Source: Vogesella indigofera
GTDB taxonomy: Bacteria; Pseudomonadota; Gammaproteobacteria; Burkholderiales; Chromobacteriaceae
NCBI RefSeq assembly: GCF_028548395.1
Contig: NZ_JAQQLA010000008.1
Location: 1-35,847, forward strand
Direction of reading: 5' to 3'
DNA length: 35,847 nt
How positions within the stretch are numbered: the first letter of the stretch is position 1; every line of letters begins with the position of its first letter. The translations under genes were made by a program, and so were the position numbers. Of this stretch, positions 25,438 to 34,202 are shown in pieces. Under the pieces are notes generated by a model, which ran no database searches, was not told where the DNA came from, and saw only the letters and a program-made list of their open reading frames with translations.

Positions 25438-26655
25438 TTATAGACTAAGCTCTTCCACCCAAGAGAGTGCACTGGTGTGCAACAGGTTCAAGGCCTCGGC
25501 CTCGATGTTCAGGCGCTGCGCCAGTTGCGGCAGATTTTCGGTGCCGGCTTCCATCGCCAGCACCAGTTCCAGGCACAGGCCATAACGGCCGGCATGCACC
25601 ATCAGTGCCTCGCAAATCTCTTCCGGCAGGTTGAGATGCTCCAGCGCCAGCGCGATCGGCATATCGAAAATCACGTCCAGCAGCGAGAACATGCCGGTGA
25701 TGAAGAAGCTGTCGGCAACATCGGAGGGCAGACCGGACTCCAGCGCGATCAACTCCATCATGCGCGCGCGCGACACCGCGGTTTTCTGCAGCGCGGCCGG
25801 CATCAGGCCGTTTTCCGAACTGGTCACCAACAGCAGCGTCAGCCAGCGATACAAGCGCTTGTAGCCCAGTACAGTCAAAGCGTGCGAGAACGAGCTGATG
25901 GTGGTATTCAGCCCGGCAGCGGCCGAGTTGACGTAACGCAGCAACTTGAAGGACAGCGCGACGTCGGTTTTCAGCACCGCCTCCACCTCTTTCAGCGCCG
26001 CATCCTGGCGCAGCAGGTTCAGCAGCTTGAGAGTATTGGCAAAGCTTGGGTGGATCACCTTGGCGGACAGTGTTTCCGGCTTGGCAAAGTAGTACCCCTG
26101 ATAGCCGTCCAGCCCCAGATCGCGGGCCAGATGGTAGTGCTCATAAGTCTCGACTCGCTCGGCGATGCGGATCACCGGATAGCTGCGCAAGCGCACCGCC
26201 AGCGTCTGGAAGGCCTGTGCATCCATCGACTGCACATCCAGCTTGACGTAGTTGGCCAGGTCGAGGAAAGCCGCCGCCGGCGACTCAAACGAAAAGCCGT
26301 CCAGTGCCACCCCGAAGCCGAGGGAACGCAGGTGACGGACACGGGACAGCAGCTCGTTGGAAGGCGTCAGCTTGCCGGAGATTTCCAGCACCACCCGCCG
26401 TGGCGGCAGCAACTCCAGAAAGTCGCTGCCGATCATCGACTCGCCAACGTTGATGAAAGCCAGCTTATTGCCGATCAGCCAGCTGGTGCCCATGTGGTTC
26501 AGGGTATTGACCAGCACCTCGGTATCGGCATCCAGCTCGGCATGCCGTCCGATTTCGGTCGAGGTTTCACTTTCACGGAACAGCAGCTCATAGCCGATGA
26601 GCTGCTGGTTACGGTTCAAAACAGGCTGTCTTCCCAAAAAAGCCGATACGGACAT
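25438..26655 (-). CDS. EAL-HDOD domain protein with a degenerate EAL motif
   Basis: A 405-residue protein with an N-terminal EAL-like domain (about 1-200) and a C-terminal HDOD domain (about 205-400). The signature EAL position reads YELLFR, and other phosphodiesterase residues are lost, so it probably does not degrade cyclic di-GMP. The HDOD domain (VEAVLKTDVALSFKLLRYVNSAAAG) is a helical bundle used in signalling. This EAL-HDOD pairing (YuxH/CdgJ type) has been linked to motility. It starts only 11 bases after the cheA stop, so it belongs to the chemotaxis operon, which suggests a role in motility control. Confidence 0.88.
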   Translation of the reverse strand: MSVSAFLGRQPVLNRNQQLIGYELLFRESETSTEIGRHAELDADTEVLVNTLNHMGTSWLIGNKLAFINVGESMIGSDFLELLPPRRVVLEISGKLTPSNELLSRVRHLRSLGFGVALDGFSFESPAAAFLDLANYVKLDVQSMDAQAFQTLAVRLRSYPVIRIAERVETYEHYHLARDLGLDGYQGYYFAKPETLSAKVIHPSFANTLKLLNLLRQDAALKEVEAVLKTDVALSFKLLRYVNSAAAGLNTTISSFSHALTVLGYKRLYRWLTLLLVTSSENGLMPAALQKTAVSRARMMELIALESGLPSDVADSFFITGMFSLLDVIFDMPIALALEHLNLPEEICEALMVHAGRYGLCLELVLAMEAGTENLPQLAQRLNIEAEALNLLHTSALSWVEELSL

Positions 26656-26666
26656 TGCAAGCGGGC

Positions 26667-28535
26667 TCAGTAAGAATAGTTGTCAGCGTTGCGAAGCATC
26701 ATCGCGCCACCACTCGGTGCATCCGCCTGCCCCATCAGCAAGTCTTCCATGTCCAGCACCAGCACCACCGAACCATCACCGGACAAGGTGGCACCGGCAA
26801 CGCCCTTCGGACGGATGTTCTGCAGCGGCTTGATCACCACATCGTCACGGCCGACAAAGGAATCGACGGCGAGGATGAAGGACTTCTCGGCGGACTGCAT
26901 CAGCACACCGAATTGCGGCTTCTGTGTCGGCGCCCAATTCAGCAGGTTGGCCAGTGTCTTCAACGGCAGAATCTCGTCGCGCACCACGATGGTTGGCCGC
27001 CCCGATACTTCCTGGATTGCGGCGACATCGATCGGAATGATTTCTCGCACCATGGCCAGCGGCACGGCAAATGGCTGGTTGCAGGCACGCACCACCAGCA
27101 CCGGCAGAATAGCCAGCGTCAGCGGCAGCGAAATGCTGATCTTGGTGCCGACCCCCTGCTCGGAGTTGATGTCGATACGGCCATTCAACTTCTGGATATT
27201 GGTGCGTACCACGTCCATGCCGACACCGCGACCGGACACGTTCGAGATCTGATCCTTGGTAGAGAAGCCCGGCAGGAAAATCAGCTGCAGGCACTGCTTC
27301 TCGTCGAGACCGTTGGCCGTCTCCGCATCGATCAGGCCTTTTTCGATGGCCTTGCGACGCAACGCCTCGGGGTTCATCCCCTTACCGTCATCGGTGATCT
27401 CGATGACGATATGATCGCCAACCTGCTCGGCCGACAGCTGCACCAGGGACTGCGGCTTCTTGCCAACGCTGATGCGCTCCTCGGAAGACTCGACGCCGTG
27501 ATCGACCGCATTACGCACCAAGTGCACCAACGGGTCGTTCAGGTCCTCGATCATGGTCTTGTCGAGTTCGGTTTCCTCGCCGGTAATGACCAGCTCGACT
27601 TCCTTGCCCAATTGCCGCGCCAAGTCCCGCGCCAAGCGCGGATACTTCTGGAACAGACGCCCGATCGGCTGCATGCGGGTCTTCATCACCGCATTCTGCA
27701 AATCGCTGACCAGCAGGTCGAGCTGGCTGATCGCTTCGTCGAGGGAGCGCAGGGTATTCGTCTCCATATTGCCCTGCAGGATTTCGGTACGCAGCGTGGT
27801 CAGGCGGTTCTTGGTCAGGCCGATTTCACCGGACAGGTTCAGCACCTGGTCCAGGCGAACGGTATCAATACGAATGGTATTTTCCGGCGGCGCACTGGCC
27901 ATGCCTTGCTGTGGCACCATCTTTGCCGGTGCCGGCTTGGCCGCCACGACCGGCATCGCCGGCGTTTCGAGCACTGCCTCGACCACCGGCGCCGCTGCCA
28001 CAGCAACCGCAGCCGGTGCCGCCGCTGCGGGAGCGGCTGCCTTGGTAGTCACCGCGGCGTGCAACACATTCCAGTCCGGTGTATTGGCGGCGGCAACCGG
28101 CGCCACCGCTGGCGCGGCCACGGGTGCCGCAGGAGGTACCAGGTTGCCCGCCAGCGCACTGTCCAGTGCTGCGAGCAGGCCGGCATCCGGCGCGGCCGGC
28201 GACAGCCCTTGCGACAAGGTAGTGAACATGTCGCGCACCACGCCCGTCGCATCCAGAATCACATCCATCAGTTCTGACGACAGCGGCAACTCGCCGTTGC
28301 GCAGCTTGTCAAAAAGGTTCTCGGTACGGTGACAGATGGTCACCATTGCCGACACATTCAGAAAGCCGGCTCCGCCTTTGATGGTATGGAAGCCCCGGAA
28401 GATATCATTCAGTAACGCCTTGTCATTAGGCCGCTTCTCAAGCTCGCACAGTTTGTTGTCGACATCGGACAACAGCTCCGTGGACTCGAGCAGAAAATCC
28501 TGCATCAGATCTTCCATACCTGCAAAGTCGCTCAT
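26667..28535 (-). CDS. cheA: chemotaxis histidine kinase CheA
   Basis: A 622-residue kinase that passes phosphate to CheY in response to receptor signals. The start is ATG 28535, with an AAGGAAG ribosome site. P1 (residues 1-105) carries the phosphorylated His50 in FHTIKGGAGF. The next 140 residues are an Ala/Pro-rich linker with no clear P2 domain. P3 dimerisation starts near 255 (RLDQVLNLSGEIGLTKNRL), followed by the ATPase domain with the N box HLVRNAVDHGVES, G1 DDGKGM and G2 GRGVGMDVV. The CheW-like P5 domain fills the last 140 residues. It follows cheZ by 55 bases in the operon. Confidence 0.95.
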   Translation of the reverse strand: MSDFAGMEDLMQDFLLESTELLSDVDNKLCELEKRPNDKALLNDIFRGFHTIKGGAGFLNVSAMVTICHRTENLFDKLRNGELPLSSELMDVILDATGVVRDMFTTLSQGLSPAAPDAGLLAALDSALAGNLVPPAAPVAAPAVAPVAAANTPDWNVLHAAVTTKAAAPAAAAPAAVAVAAAPVVEAVLETPAMPVVAAKPAPAKMVPQQGMASAPPENTIRIDTVRLDQVLNLSGEIGLTKNRLTTLRTEILQGNMETNTLRSLDEAISQLDLLVSDLQNAVMKTRMQPIGRLFQKYPRLARDLARQLGKEVELVITGEETELDKTMIEDLNDPLVHLVRNAVDHGVESSEERISVGKKPQSLVQLSAEQVGDHIVIEITDDGKGMNPEALRRKAIEKGLIDAETANGLDEKQCLQLIFLPGFSTKDQISNVSGRGVGMDVVRTNIQKLNGRIDINSEQGVGTKISISLPLTLAILPVLVVRACNQPFAVPLAMVREIIPIDVAAIQEVSGRPTIVVRDEILPLKTLANLLNWAPTQKPQFGVLMQSAEKSFILAVDSFVGRDDVVIKPLQNIRPKGVAGATLSGDGSVVLVLDMEDLLMGQADAPSGGAMMLRNADNYSY

Positions 28536-28590
28536 TTTGACTTCCTTTTCATTATCGGCCCGCAGTAGACGGCCTAGACGATCGCGCGTC

Positions 28591-29322
28591 TTAGAAACCC
28601 AAGCTTTCCAGCAAATCATCCACTTGCTGCTGATTGGTTACCACGTCGGAACGGCCATCAGGATTCACGACCGGACCTTGCAGCAGATCGGTGCCCAACT
28701 CTACCTTCTTCTCGGCCGGCAGGTACTCGATCAAAACAGTCAGCAACTCGCTTTCCAGCGTTTTGACCATGTCCATGACCTTCTTGATAACCTGTCCGGT
28801 CAAGTCTTGGAAATCCTGCGCCATCACGATTTCCAGCAGCTGGGCATTGGTCGCCGCCGTCTGCTGTGGCGCCTGGGCCAGGAAGCGGTGGGTATCTGCG
28901 GCCAACAGTTTGAAGTCGTCAACCGACAACTGATTGGCAAACAGCTGGTCCCAACGGCCTGACAAGCTTGCGGACTGGGACTGCAGCTCATCCTGGATCG
29001 GACGGGCAATATCGGTTGCATTCAGCACCCGCTCCGCAGCATTGGCCGTCAGCGTGGCGATGTAACCCAAGCGGTCCTTGGCATCAGGAAGGGCATCAGC
29101 CACCTTTTCCAAGGACTTGTCGTAACCAAGCTCACGCAGCGCATCGTGCAGCTTGCGGGTCATTTGGCCGACCTGGGCATAAATTGCCAATGCAGCCTGG
29201 GGATTCGCACCATCAACCTCTGCCGAGGGCGCCTCCTGCTGAGAGGCCTGCTGTTTGGCAATGCTTTCAAATAGAGCTTCCAGCTCTGGCGAATCGCCAC
29301 TTTCAAGAAGATGATCCGGCAC
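28591..29322 (-). CDS. cheZ: CheY-P phosphatase CheZ
   Basis: A 243-residue, mostly helical protein that speeds up dephosphorylation of CheY. The phosphatase site is QDFQDLTGQVIKKVMDMV with the conserved Gln, and the C-terminal DDLLESLGF is the helix that binds CheY. The best start is GTG 29322: an AGGAG ribosome site ends 8 bases before it, while the earlier TTG at 29340 lies upstream of that site. CheZ is found mainly in beta- and gammaproteobacteria. Confidence 0.93.
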   Translation of the reverse strand: MPDHLLESGDSPELEALFESIAKQQASQQEAPSAEVDGANPQAALAIYAQVGQMTRKLHDALRELGYDKSLEKVADALPDAKDRLGYIATLTANAAERVLNATDIARPIQDELQSQSASLSGRWDQLFANQLSVDDFKLLAADTHRFLAQAPQQTAATNAQLLEIVMAQDFQDLTGQVIKKVMDMVKTLESELLTVLIEYLPAEKKVELGTDLLQGPVVNPDGRSDVVTNQQQVDDLLESLGF

Positions 29323-29355
29323 GACAATTTCTCCTGGCAACAGTACAGGCTGCTT

Positions 29356-29745
29356 TTATTTGTTTAGGCTCTGGAAGATCTTGCCCATCTTTTCTTCCAG
29401 TGTCGCGGCAGTAAACGGCTTCACGATGTAGCCACTAGCCCCTGCCGTTGCCGCCTCGATGATGTTTTCGCGTTTCGCTTCGGCAGTAATCATCAGGAAC
29501 GGCAGCGTCTTCAGTTGCGGATCGGCTCGCACCGCACGCAGTAGCTCAATGCCGGTCATGTTCGGCATGTTCCAGTCGGAGACGATGAAGTCAAAATGCT
29601 GTGTTTTCAGCTTGTGCAATGCAACCTGGCCATCCTCGGCCTCGTCGACATTGGTAATACCCAATTCCTTCAAGAGGTTGCGCACAATCCTTCTCATTGT
29701 TGAGAAATCATCAACAACCAGAAATCTCATATTCTTGTCTATCAT
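29356..29745 (-). CDS. cheY: chemotaxis response regulator CheY
   Basis: A 129-residue single receiver domain, the same length as the E. coli protein and with the same numbering: Asp12, Asp13, phosphoacceptor Asp57 (VSDWNMP), Thr87 (MITAEAK) and Lys109 (IVKPF). When phosphorylated it binds the flagellar switch. ATG 29745 has an AGGAAAAAG ribosome site. It lies 34 bases before cheZ and 44 after cheV1. Confidence 0.97.
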   Translation of the reverse strand: MIDKNMRFLVVDDFSTMRRIVRNLLKELGITNVDEAEDGQVALHKLKTQHFDFIVSDWNMPNMTGIELLRAVRADPQLKTLPFLMITAEAKRENIIEAATAGASGYIVKPFTAATLEEKMGKIFQSLNK

Positions 29746-29789
29746 TGGCTTTTTCCTGAGCTGATATCAATTCCCAGCTTATTTTGTTC

Positions 29790-30725
29790 CTAGCGCTGAA
29801 GGAAAGGAATGATTGTATCCGCAAGCACCGCAGGGTCGAACTTGGCGACATAGGCATCAACACCGACACTGGCGCCCATGGCCCGGTTGGCATTGGACGA
29901 CAGGGACGAGTGCATCACCACCGGAATACCGGAGAAACGGGCGTCCGACTTGATCAACTTGGTCAGCACATAACCATCCATTTCCGGCATTTCCGCATCG
30001 ACCAGAATCAGTTTCAGATTGTCGTGCAGGCTTTCGGAGTCGGACCAGGTTCTGTTCGCCAGCACCTGCAATTTGTCCCACGCCTCTTTGCCGTTGTTTG
30101 CCTGATGATACTTGAGGGACATCTTGTCCATCACGTTGGAAATTTCTTTCCGCGCCACCACCGAATCGTCGACGAAGAAGACATACTGGTCATCCTCCAG
30201 CGCCGCCTGCGGAATATCCGGCAAACGGGTCTCGCCGACAACGCTAGACAGGATCTGCTCAACGTCCAGGATGGAGACCAGCTTGCCGTCATCCAACTCG
30301 GTCACCGCCGTGATCAGTGTCTGCTGGGTGGTATTCATCACGTTTTCAGGCGCGCGCACCTTGTCCCAATCGACACGAATGATGCGATCCACCGAATCCA
30401 CCAGGAATGCCTGGGTGCTCTTGTTGAACTCGGTGACGATCATGGTGTTGTAGCCACCCTCCGCCAATTCACAGCCGATGAACTTGGCCAGCGAAATTAC
30501 GGGAATGATGTTGCCGCGCAGGGACAACACCCCTTCGACACCAAACGGCATATTGGGGGTCTTGGTGACGAAAGGCGTCTGCGACACTTCGCGTACCTTG
30601 AACACGTTGATCCCGAATGTTTCGCGGGTACCCAACGAAAACAGCAGAATTTCCATCTTGTTCGATCCCGCCAACTTGGTACGGGCATCGATATTGGCTA
30701 GCAAAGAGGCATCAGATGCGGACAT
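29790..30725 (-). CDS. cheV: chemotaxis coupling protein CheV (first copy)
   Basis: A 311-residue protein fusing a CheW-like domain (about 10-150) to a C-terminal receiver domain (about 180-305). The CheW part has LLFSLGTRETFGINVFKVREV and VEGVLSLRGNIIPVISL; the receiver has FFVDDSVVARK, the phosphoacceptor in LILVDAEMPEMDGYV, and a Ser/Lys region (VVMHSS...AYVAKFDP). It links receptors with CheA and can take phosphate. ATG 30725 has an AAGGAG site; the preceding GTG at 30731 is less likely. Confidence 0.94.
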   Translation of the reverse strand: MSASDASLLANIDARTKLAGSNKMEILLFSLGTRETFGINVFKVREVSQTPFVTKTPNMPFGVEGVLSLRGNIIPVISLAKFIGCELAEGGYNTMIVTEFNKSTQAFLVDSVDRIIRVDWDKVRAPENVMNTTQQTLITAVTELDDGKLVSILDVEQILSSVVGETRLPDIPQAALEDDQYVFFVDDSVVARKEISNVMDKMSLKYHQANNGKEAWDKLQVLANRTWSDSESLHDNLKLILVDAEMPEMDGYVLTKLIKSDARFSGIPVVMHSSLSSNANRAMGASVGVDAYVAKFDPAVLADTIIPFLQR

Positions 30726-30755
30726 GGCCACTCCTTAAATAAAGCGCAAATCAGC

Positions 30756-31697
30756 TCAAATCTTCAGCATCTCGCGGATTTTCATCGAGAGCTTTTGTGG
30801 CTCGAACTTGGATACATAGGCATCGACGCCAACCGACTCACCCAGCTTCTGGTTGGATTGCCCCGACAGCGAGGAGTGCATCAGCACAGGAATGCCATGG
30901 AAGCGCGGGTCGGACTTGATCAGTTTGGTCAGCATATAACCGTCCATCTCCGGCATCTCGACGTCGGTCAGCACCAGGTTCACGACATCGCTCAACTTGC
31001 GCCCGGCCAGCTCGGCCTGCGTCGCCATGCGCTGCAAGTCATCCCATGCCCGCATACCATTGATGGCCGAAGCGTACTTGATGTTCATGACCTCAAATGT
31101 TTGCTGGATCTGCTTGCGAGCAACCGCCGAATCATCGGCAAAGTACACCATGCGAGGCTCTTTAATCGGGTCGATACCGATGAACTGGTGCTCGTCACCG
31201 TACATGGCGGTTTCCGCCAGCACCTTTTCAACGTCCATCATCATGACCAGCGTACCGCCGTCCAGCTCGGTGACCGCAGTGACCAGACCGCCCATCCGGT
31301 TGGTAATCATCTCCGGCGGCACCCGCATCGCCGCCCAATCCAGCCTCAGGATGGTATCGACGGCCTCGACCAGAAAGCCTTGGGTATGGCCGTTGTACTC
31401 GGTCACGATCATGATTTCCGGACGCTTCTCGCTGACGATACCGGCGTAGCGTGCCAGATCGATCACCGGCACCAGGCTGCCACGCAGACTGACCATCCCT
31501 TCGACGGACGAAGGCATTTCCGGCGCCGAGGTGATTTCCGGCGTCCGCATCACTTCACGTACTTTGAAAACATTGATACCGAAGGTCTCCTTGCGCCCTG
31601 TTCTTTGGTCAACTCCAAGAGAGAACAAGAGAATTTCCAGTTTGTTCGTTCCTGCCAGCTTGGTGCGGGCATCGATTTTTTTAAGAAGCTCAGACAC
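30756..31697 (-). CDS. cheV: chemotaxis coupling protein CheV (second copy)
   Basis: A CheW-receiver fusion of 313 residues when started at GTG 31697, which follows a GGAGG ribosome site by 5 bases. An in-frame ATG at 31721 would add 8 residues but has no good site. The layout is as in the first copy: LLFSLGVDQRTGRKETFGINVFKVREV, VEGMVSLRGSLVPVIDLARYAG, receiver with FADDSAVARKQ and LVLTDVEMPEMDGYMLTKLIKSDPRF. The two copies are clearly related but quite diverged (an extra DQRTGRK loop in this one), so they probably serve different receptors. It is the first gene of the che operon. Confidence 0.94.
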   Translation of the reverse strand: MSELLKKIDARTKLAGTNKLEILLFSLGVDQRTGRKETFGINVFKVREVMRTPEITSAPEMPSSVEGMVSLRGSLVPVIDLARYAGIVSEKRPEIMIVTEYNGHTQGFLVEAVDTILRLDWAAMRVPPEMITNRMGGLVTAVTELDGGTLVMMMDVEKVLAETAMYGDEHQFIGIDPIKEPRMVYFADDSAVARKQIQQTFEVMNIKYASAINGMRAWDDLQRMATQAELAGRKLSDVVNLVLTDVEMPEMDGYMLTKLIKSDPRFHGIPVLMHSSLSGQSNQKLGESVGVDAYVSKFEPQKLSMKIREMLKI

Positions 31698-31893
31698 GGA
31701 AACCTCCGAGGAAAAATTCATTTCTTACGACAAAGACATTCATGCCAGGCTGCGTCAAGCTTTACATTCCAGAATGGCAACACTCCGAGTAGTATCGCCT
31801 GTGCTCCATAAGGAGTCCAGCATCATCACATCCCGCGCACAGGGGTAGGATTATCATACGGTTTAACTAGCCTTTACAAATGGCGCCCGCTTA
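31698..31893. promoter_or_regulatory. divergent control region between the che operon and the kinase-STAS pair
   Basis: About 196 bases, AT-richer than the neighbours. A minus-strand promoter with -10 GATAAT (31850-31855) and -35 TTGTAA (31874-31879, 17-bp spacer) can start the che operon, leaving a 5' leader of about 145 bases. The same stretch resembles a flagellar sigma-28 site (TAAAGGCT, 10 bp, TATGATAA), which would fit motility control. No clear promoter is seen for the plus-strand kinase gene, and its ATG lacks a ribosome site. Confidence 0.55.
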
Positions 31894-33066
31894 ATGTCGA
31901 ATAATCTATCAACAAATACCACCCCGGAAACGTTGGCCGCAACATTTGCCCACTTTAACGCGGTAACCGATGAGTTGATCAAAGCATACCAACAGCTTGA
32001 GATCAAAGTTGAAGAGTTGAACACTCAGTTGACCCAAGCCAATGATGAGCTACTGCAAAAGTCACAGGCCAACGCCCAGCTGGCGCAGCGACTGGCCACC
32101 CTCGTCAATGAATTACCTGCCGGTGTCATCGAGACCGATGCGCAGAAACAGATCATCTCACTGAACAACGCCGCGAAAACGATGCTGCCCGAACTGCAGA
32201 GCGACGCGCACTGGAGCGAAGCAGCACTGTTGCGCCAGATGGATGCTGATGGCGTAATCCACCTTGCCGACCCGCATAGCGGACGGACACGCTATCTGAC
32301 CCTGCAAACCTGCCCGCTGGACGACCTGTCGACGATCTTCCTCCTGCATGACGTAGGGACCCTGCGTCACCTGCACGAGCAACTGGCGCAGCAAAACAAG
32401 CTCGCTTCCATGGGGCAAATGGCGGCATCACTGGCTCACCAGCTACGCACTCCGCTTGCCACCGCCCTGCTCTACGCCAAGAATCTGGAGCGGCCGGCGC
32501 TTTTGCCCGAGGAACGGCTGAAGTTTTCACGCAAGATTGTCGACCGACTGCAAGCGCTGGAGGGACTCACCCAAGAAATGCTGGGTTTTGTGCGCCAGAA
32601 CACCTCCAGCGAACAAGTCACCCGCTACCCGCTACCCGAACTGGTACACGAACTGGAGCAATCGTTCGCACCACAGTGCGATGGCCATGGTGTGCACTTT
32701 CAGATTATCGCCACTGCATTGGAGCAAGCGTCTTTGAACTGCCGACCCAAAGAGCTGGCAGCGGCCATGATCGGCCTGCTCGAAAATGCACTGCAACACG
32801 TGCCGGCCGACGGAAAGATCACGCTAGAGGTGCTGAACCGCGAAAACTGTCTTACATTCAGAATAAGAGACAACGGCCCCGGTATTGCGCCGGAGCTGGT
32901 GCCCCGCATCTTTGAACCCTTTTTCACGACCAGGGCGAACGGCACCGGTCTTGGCCTCGCCATCACCAAGCGGGTAATTGACGCACTAGGCGGCGAGCTA
33001 AGCTATCATCGCGAAGATGACAGCACCGTGTTCTCGGTTGTCCTTCCACAGGCTGGCGAACCATGA
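31894..33066 (+). CDS. soluble FleS/FlrB-like sensor histidine kinase
   Basis: A 390-residue kinase without membrane segments. The N-terminus has a coiled coil (about 25-70: LIKAYQQLEIKVEELNTQLTQANDELLQKS), then a PAS-like part (about 70-155), the phosphorylation helix with His182 in SLAHQLRTPLATALLYAKNL, and an ATPase domain with ENALQH, DNGPGIAPE, IFEPFFTTRANGTGLGLAITKRV. The coiled coil-PAS-HQLRTPLATAL layout is that of FleS/FlrB, kinases that with FleR/FlrC control flagellar class III genes. Here no response regulator follows; instead a STAS protein overlaps its end by 4 bases. A 13/14 copy of the dispersed repeat lies near the start. The start has no evident ribosome site. Confidence 0.85.
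   Translation: MSNNLSTNTTPETLAATFAHFNAVTDELIKAYQQLEIKVEELNTQLTQANDELLQKSQANAQLAQRLATLVNELPAGVIETDAQKQIISLNNAAKTMLPELQSDAHWSEAALLRQMDADGVIHLADPHSGRTRYLTLQTCPLDDLSTIFLLHDVGTLRHLHEQLAQQNKLASMGQMAASLAHQLRTPLATALLYAKNLERPALLPEERLKFSRKIVDRLQALEGLTQEMLGFVRQNTSSEQVTRYPLPELVHELEQSFAPQCDGHGVHFQIIATALEQASLNCRPKELAAAMIGLLENALQHVPADGKITLEVLNRENCLTFRIRDNGPGIAPELVPRIFEPFFTTRANGTGLGLAITKRVIDALGGELSYHREDDSTVFSVVLPQAGEP
31929..31942 (+). repeat. 13/14 copy of the dispersed 14-mer in the kinase gene
   Basis: AACGTTGGCCGCAA; the third base differs, the same change as in the fused palindrome at 15591-15618. Confidence 0.6.
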
Positions 33067-33389
33067 ATGGCAATGACCCCATGATGAAACCTATCGTTAA
33101 ACTGCGCGGCCATGTTGGCAGCATCTTTCTTGTTGGCCAGTTTGATTTCAATGCCCACAAGGCATTCCGCCAGGCAAGCCAAGAGTTGCTCGACAATAAC
33201 GACATCACCGAAATTGAGGTTGATTTCGATCAGGTGCCCTATCTGGACAGCTCGGCACTGGGCATGTTGCTGCTACTGAAAGAACGCACCAGCAGCGCCG
33301 GCAAGGGCCTGGCGCTGGTCAACTGCCGGGAGACTGTGCGCCAGGTACTGGAGATTGCCTGCTTTACCAAGCTATTCAATATTTCTTGA
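33063..33389 (+). CDS. STAS domain protein (anti-sigma factor antagonist type)
   Basis: A 108-residue single STAS domain. The motif DFDQVPYLDSSALGMLLLLKE holds the conserved Ser (Ser63 or Ser64), which kinases of the SpoIIAB/RsbW type phosphorylate. Its ATG overlaps the kinase stop (ATGA), so the two are made together. In proteobacteria such single STAS proteins often pair with a response regulator or anti-sigma factor in motility or stress control; the partner is not in the window. Whether the adjacent kinase (not an RsbW type) acts on it is unknown. Confidence 0.88.
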   Translation: MNGNDPMMKPIVKLRGHVGSIFLVGQFDFNAHKAFRQASQELLDNNDITEIEVDFDQVPYLDSSALGMLLLLKERTSSAGKGLALVNCRETVRQVLEIACFTKLFNIS

Positions 33390-33464
33390 TACTTGCCGGT
33401 AGCCTCACTACCAGCAGGGGCGGTAAAATCTGCAGCTAATTCAAGCGCCTTGGAAAACAATAAG

Positions 33465-34034
33465 ATGAGCATCAAATCCGACAAGTGGATCCGTCGCATG
33501 GCCGAAGAACAGGCCATGATCGAGCCATTCGTATACGAGCAGGTCAAACAGATTAACGGCGAGAAAGTCATTTCTTACGGCACATCGAGCTACGGCTACG
33601 ATATTCGCTGCGCCGATGAATTCAAGGTCTTCACCAACATCAACAGCACCATCGTCGATCCGAAGAACTTCGATCCCCAATCGTTTGTCGAGGTTTCCGG
33701 CAAGGGCTACTGCATCATTCCGCCCAACTCCTTTGCCCTGGCCCGCACCGTCGAATACTTCAAGATTCCGCGCTCGGTGCTGACCGTATGCCTGGGAAAA
33801 TCGACCTATGCCCGTTGCGGCATCATTGTCAATGTCACCCCGTTTGAGCCGGAATGGGAAGGCTACGTCACACTGGAGTTCTCCAACACCACGCCGCTGC
33901 CAGCAAAAATCTACGCAAACGAGGGTGTGGCACAGGTACTGTTCTTCGAGTCCGACGAAATCTGTGACGTTTCCTACAAGGATCGCGCCGGCAAATACAT
34001 GGGACAGGTCGGCGTTACCCTACCTCGCACCTGA
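33465..34034 (+). CDS. dcd: dCTP deaminase
   Basis: A 189-residue enzyme that turns dCTP into dUTP, the main source of dUMP for thymidylate in Gram-negative bacteria. It has the family motifs [62 protein letters not shown] with the catalytic Glu, and ends GVTLPRT. The trimeric fold is that of dUTPases. ATG 33465 gives the normal length; the ribosome site (GGAAAACAATAAG) is weak. It stands alone after the STAS gene with a 75-base gap. Confidence 0.96.
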   Translation: MSIKSDKWIRRMAEEQAMIEPFVYEQVKQINGEKVISYGTSSYGYDIRCADEFKVFTNINSTIVDPKNFDPQSFVEVSGKGYCIIPPNSFALARTVEYFKIPRSVLTVCLGKSTYARCGIIVNVTPFEPEWEGYVTLEFSNTTPLPAKIYANEGVAQVLFFESDEICDVSYKDRAGKYMGQVGVTLPRT

Positions 34035-34139
34035 GCCACTGCCCAAGCCTTTGCAGCGCAATTCCTTCTCGCAATTCAGGCCATCTGGTCTAGGATGAAG
34101 AACACGGCGGGCAATACTGTTGCTGACGTGTTTCTTCCT

Positions 34140-34178
34140 GAGCGTTGTGGTTCCCCCTTGCCGCAACGCTCTTTTTTT
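34140..34178 (+). terminator. intrinsic terminator in the leader of the glutathione peroxidase gene
   Basis: GAGCGTTG and CAACGCTC form an 8-bp stem, extended by a G-U and two G-C pairs around a 10-nt loop, followed at once by seven T. It sits 24 bases before the next gene, which leaves no room for a promoter after it. Confidence 0.75.
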
Positions 34179-34202
34179 GCCCTACTTTCAAGCAAATCAA
34201 GC

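Noticed and set aside
25438..26655. Active cyclic di-GMP phosphodiesterase
   Set aside because: The EAL signature is changed to ELL and other catalytic residues are not visible, so a regulatory role is more likely.
25477..28277. Two long plus-strand frames opposite the EAL-HDOD and cheA genes
   Set aside because: Both are shadows of well-supported minus-strand genes and have no ribosome sites or domains.
31698..31893. Sigma-54 promoter for the FleS/FlrB-like kinase
   Set aside because: A TGGCA start is present, but the matching TTGC element at the right distance is not.
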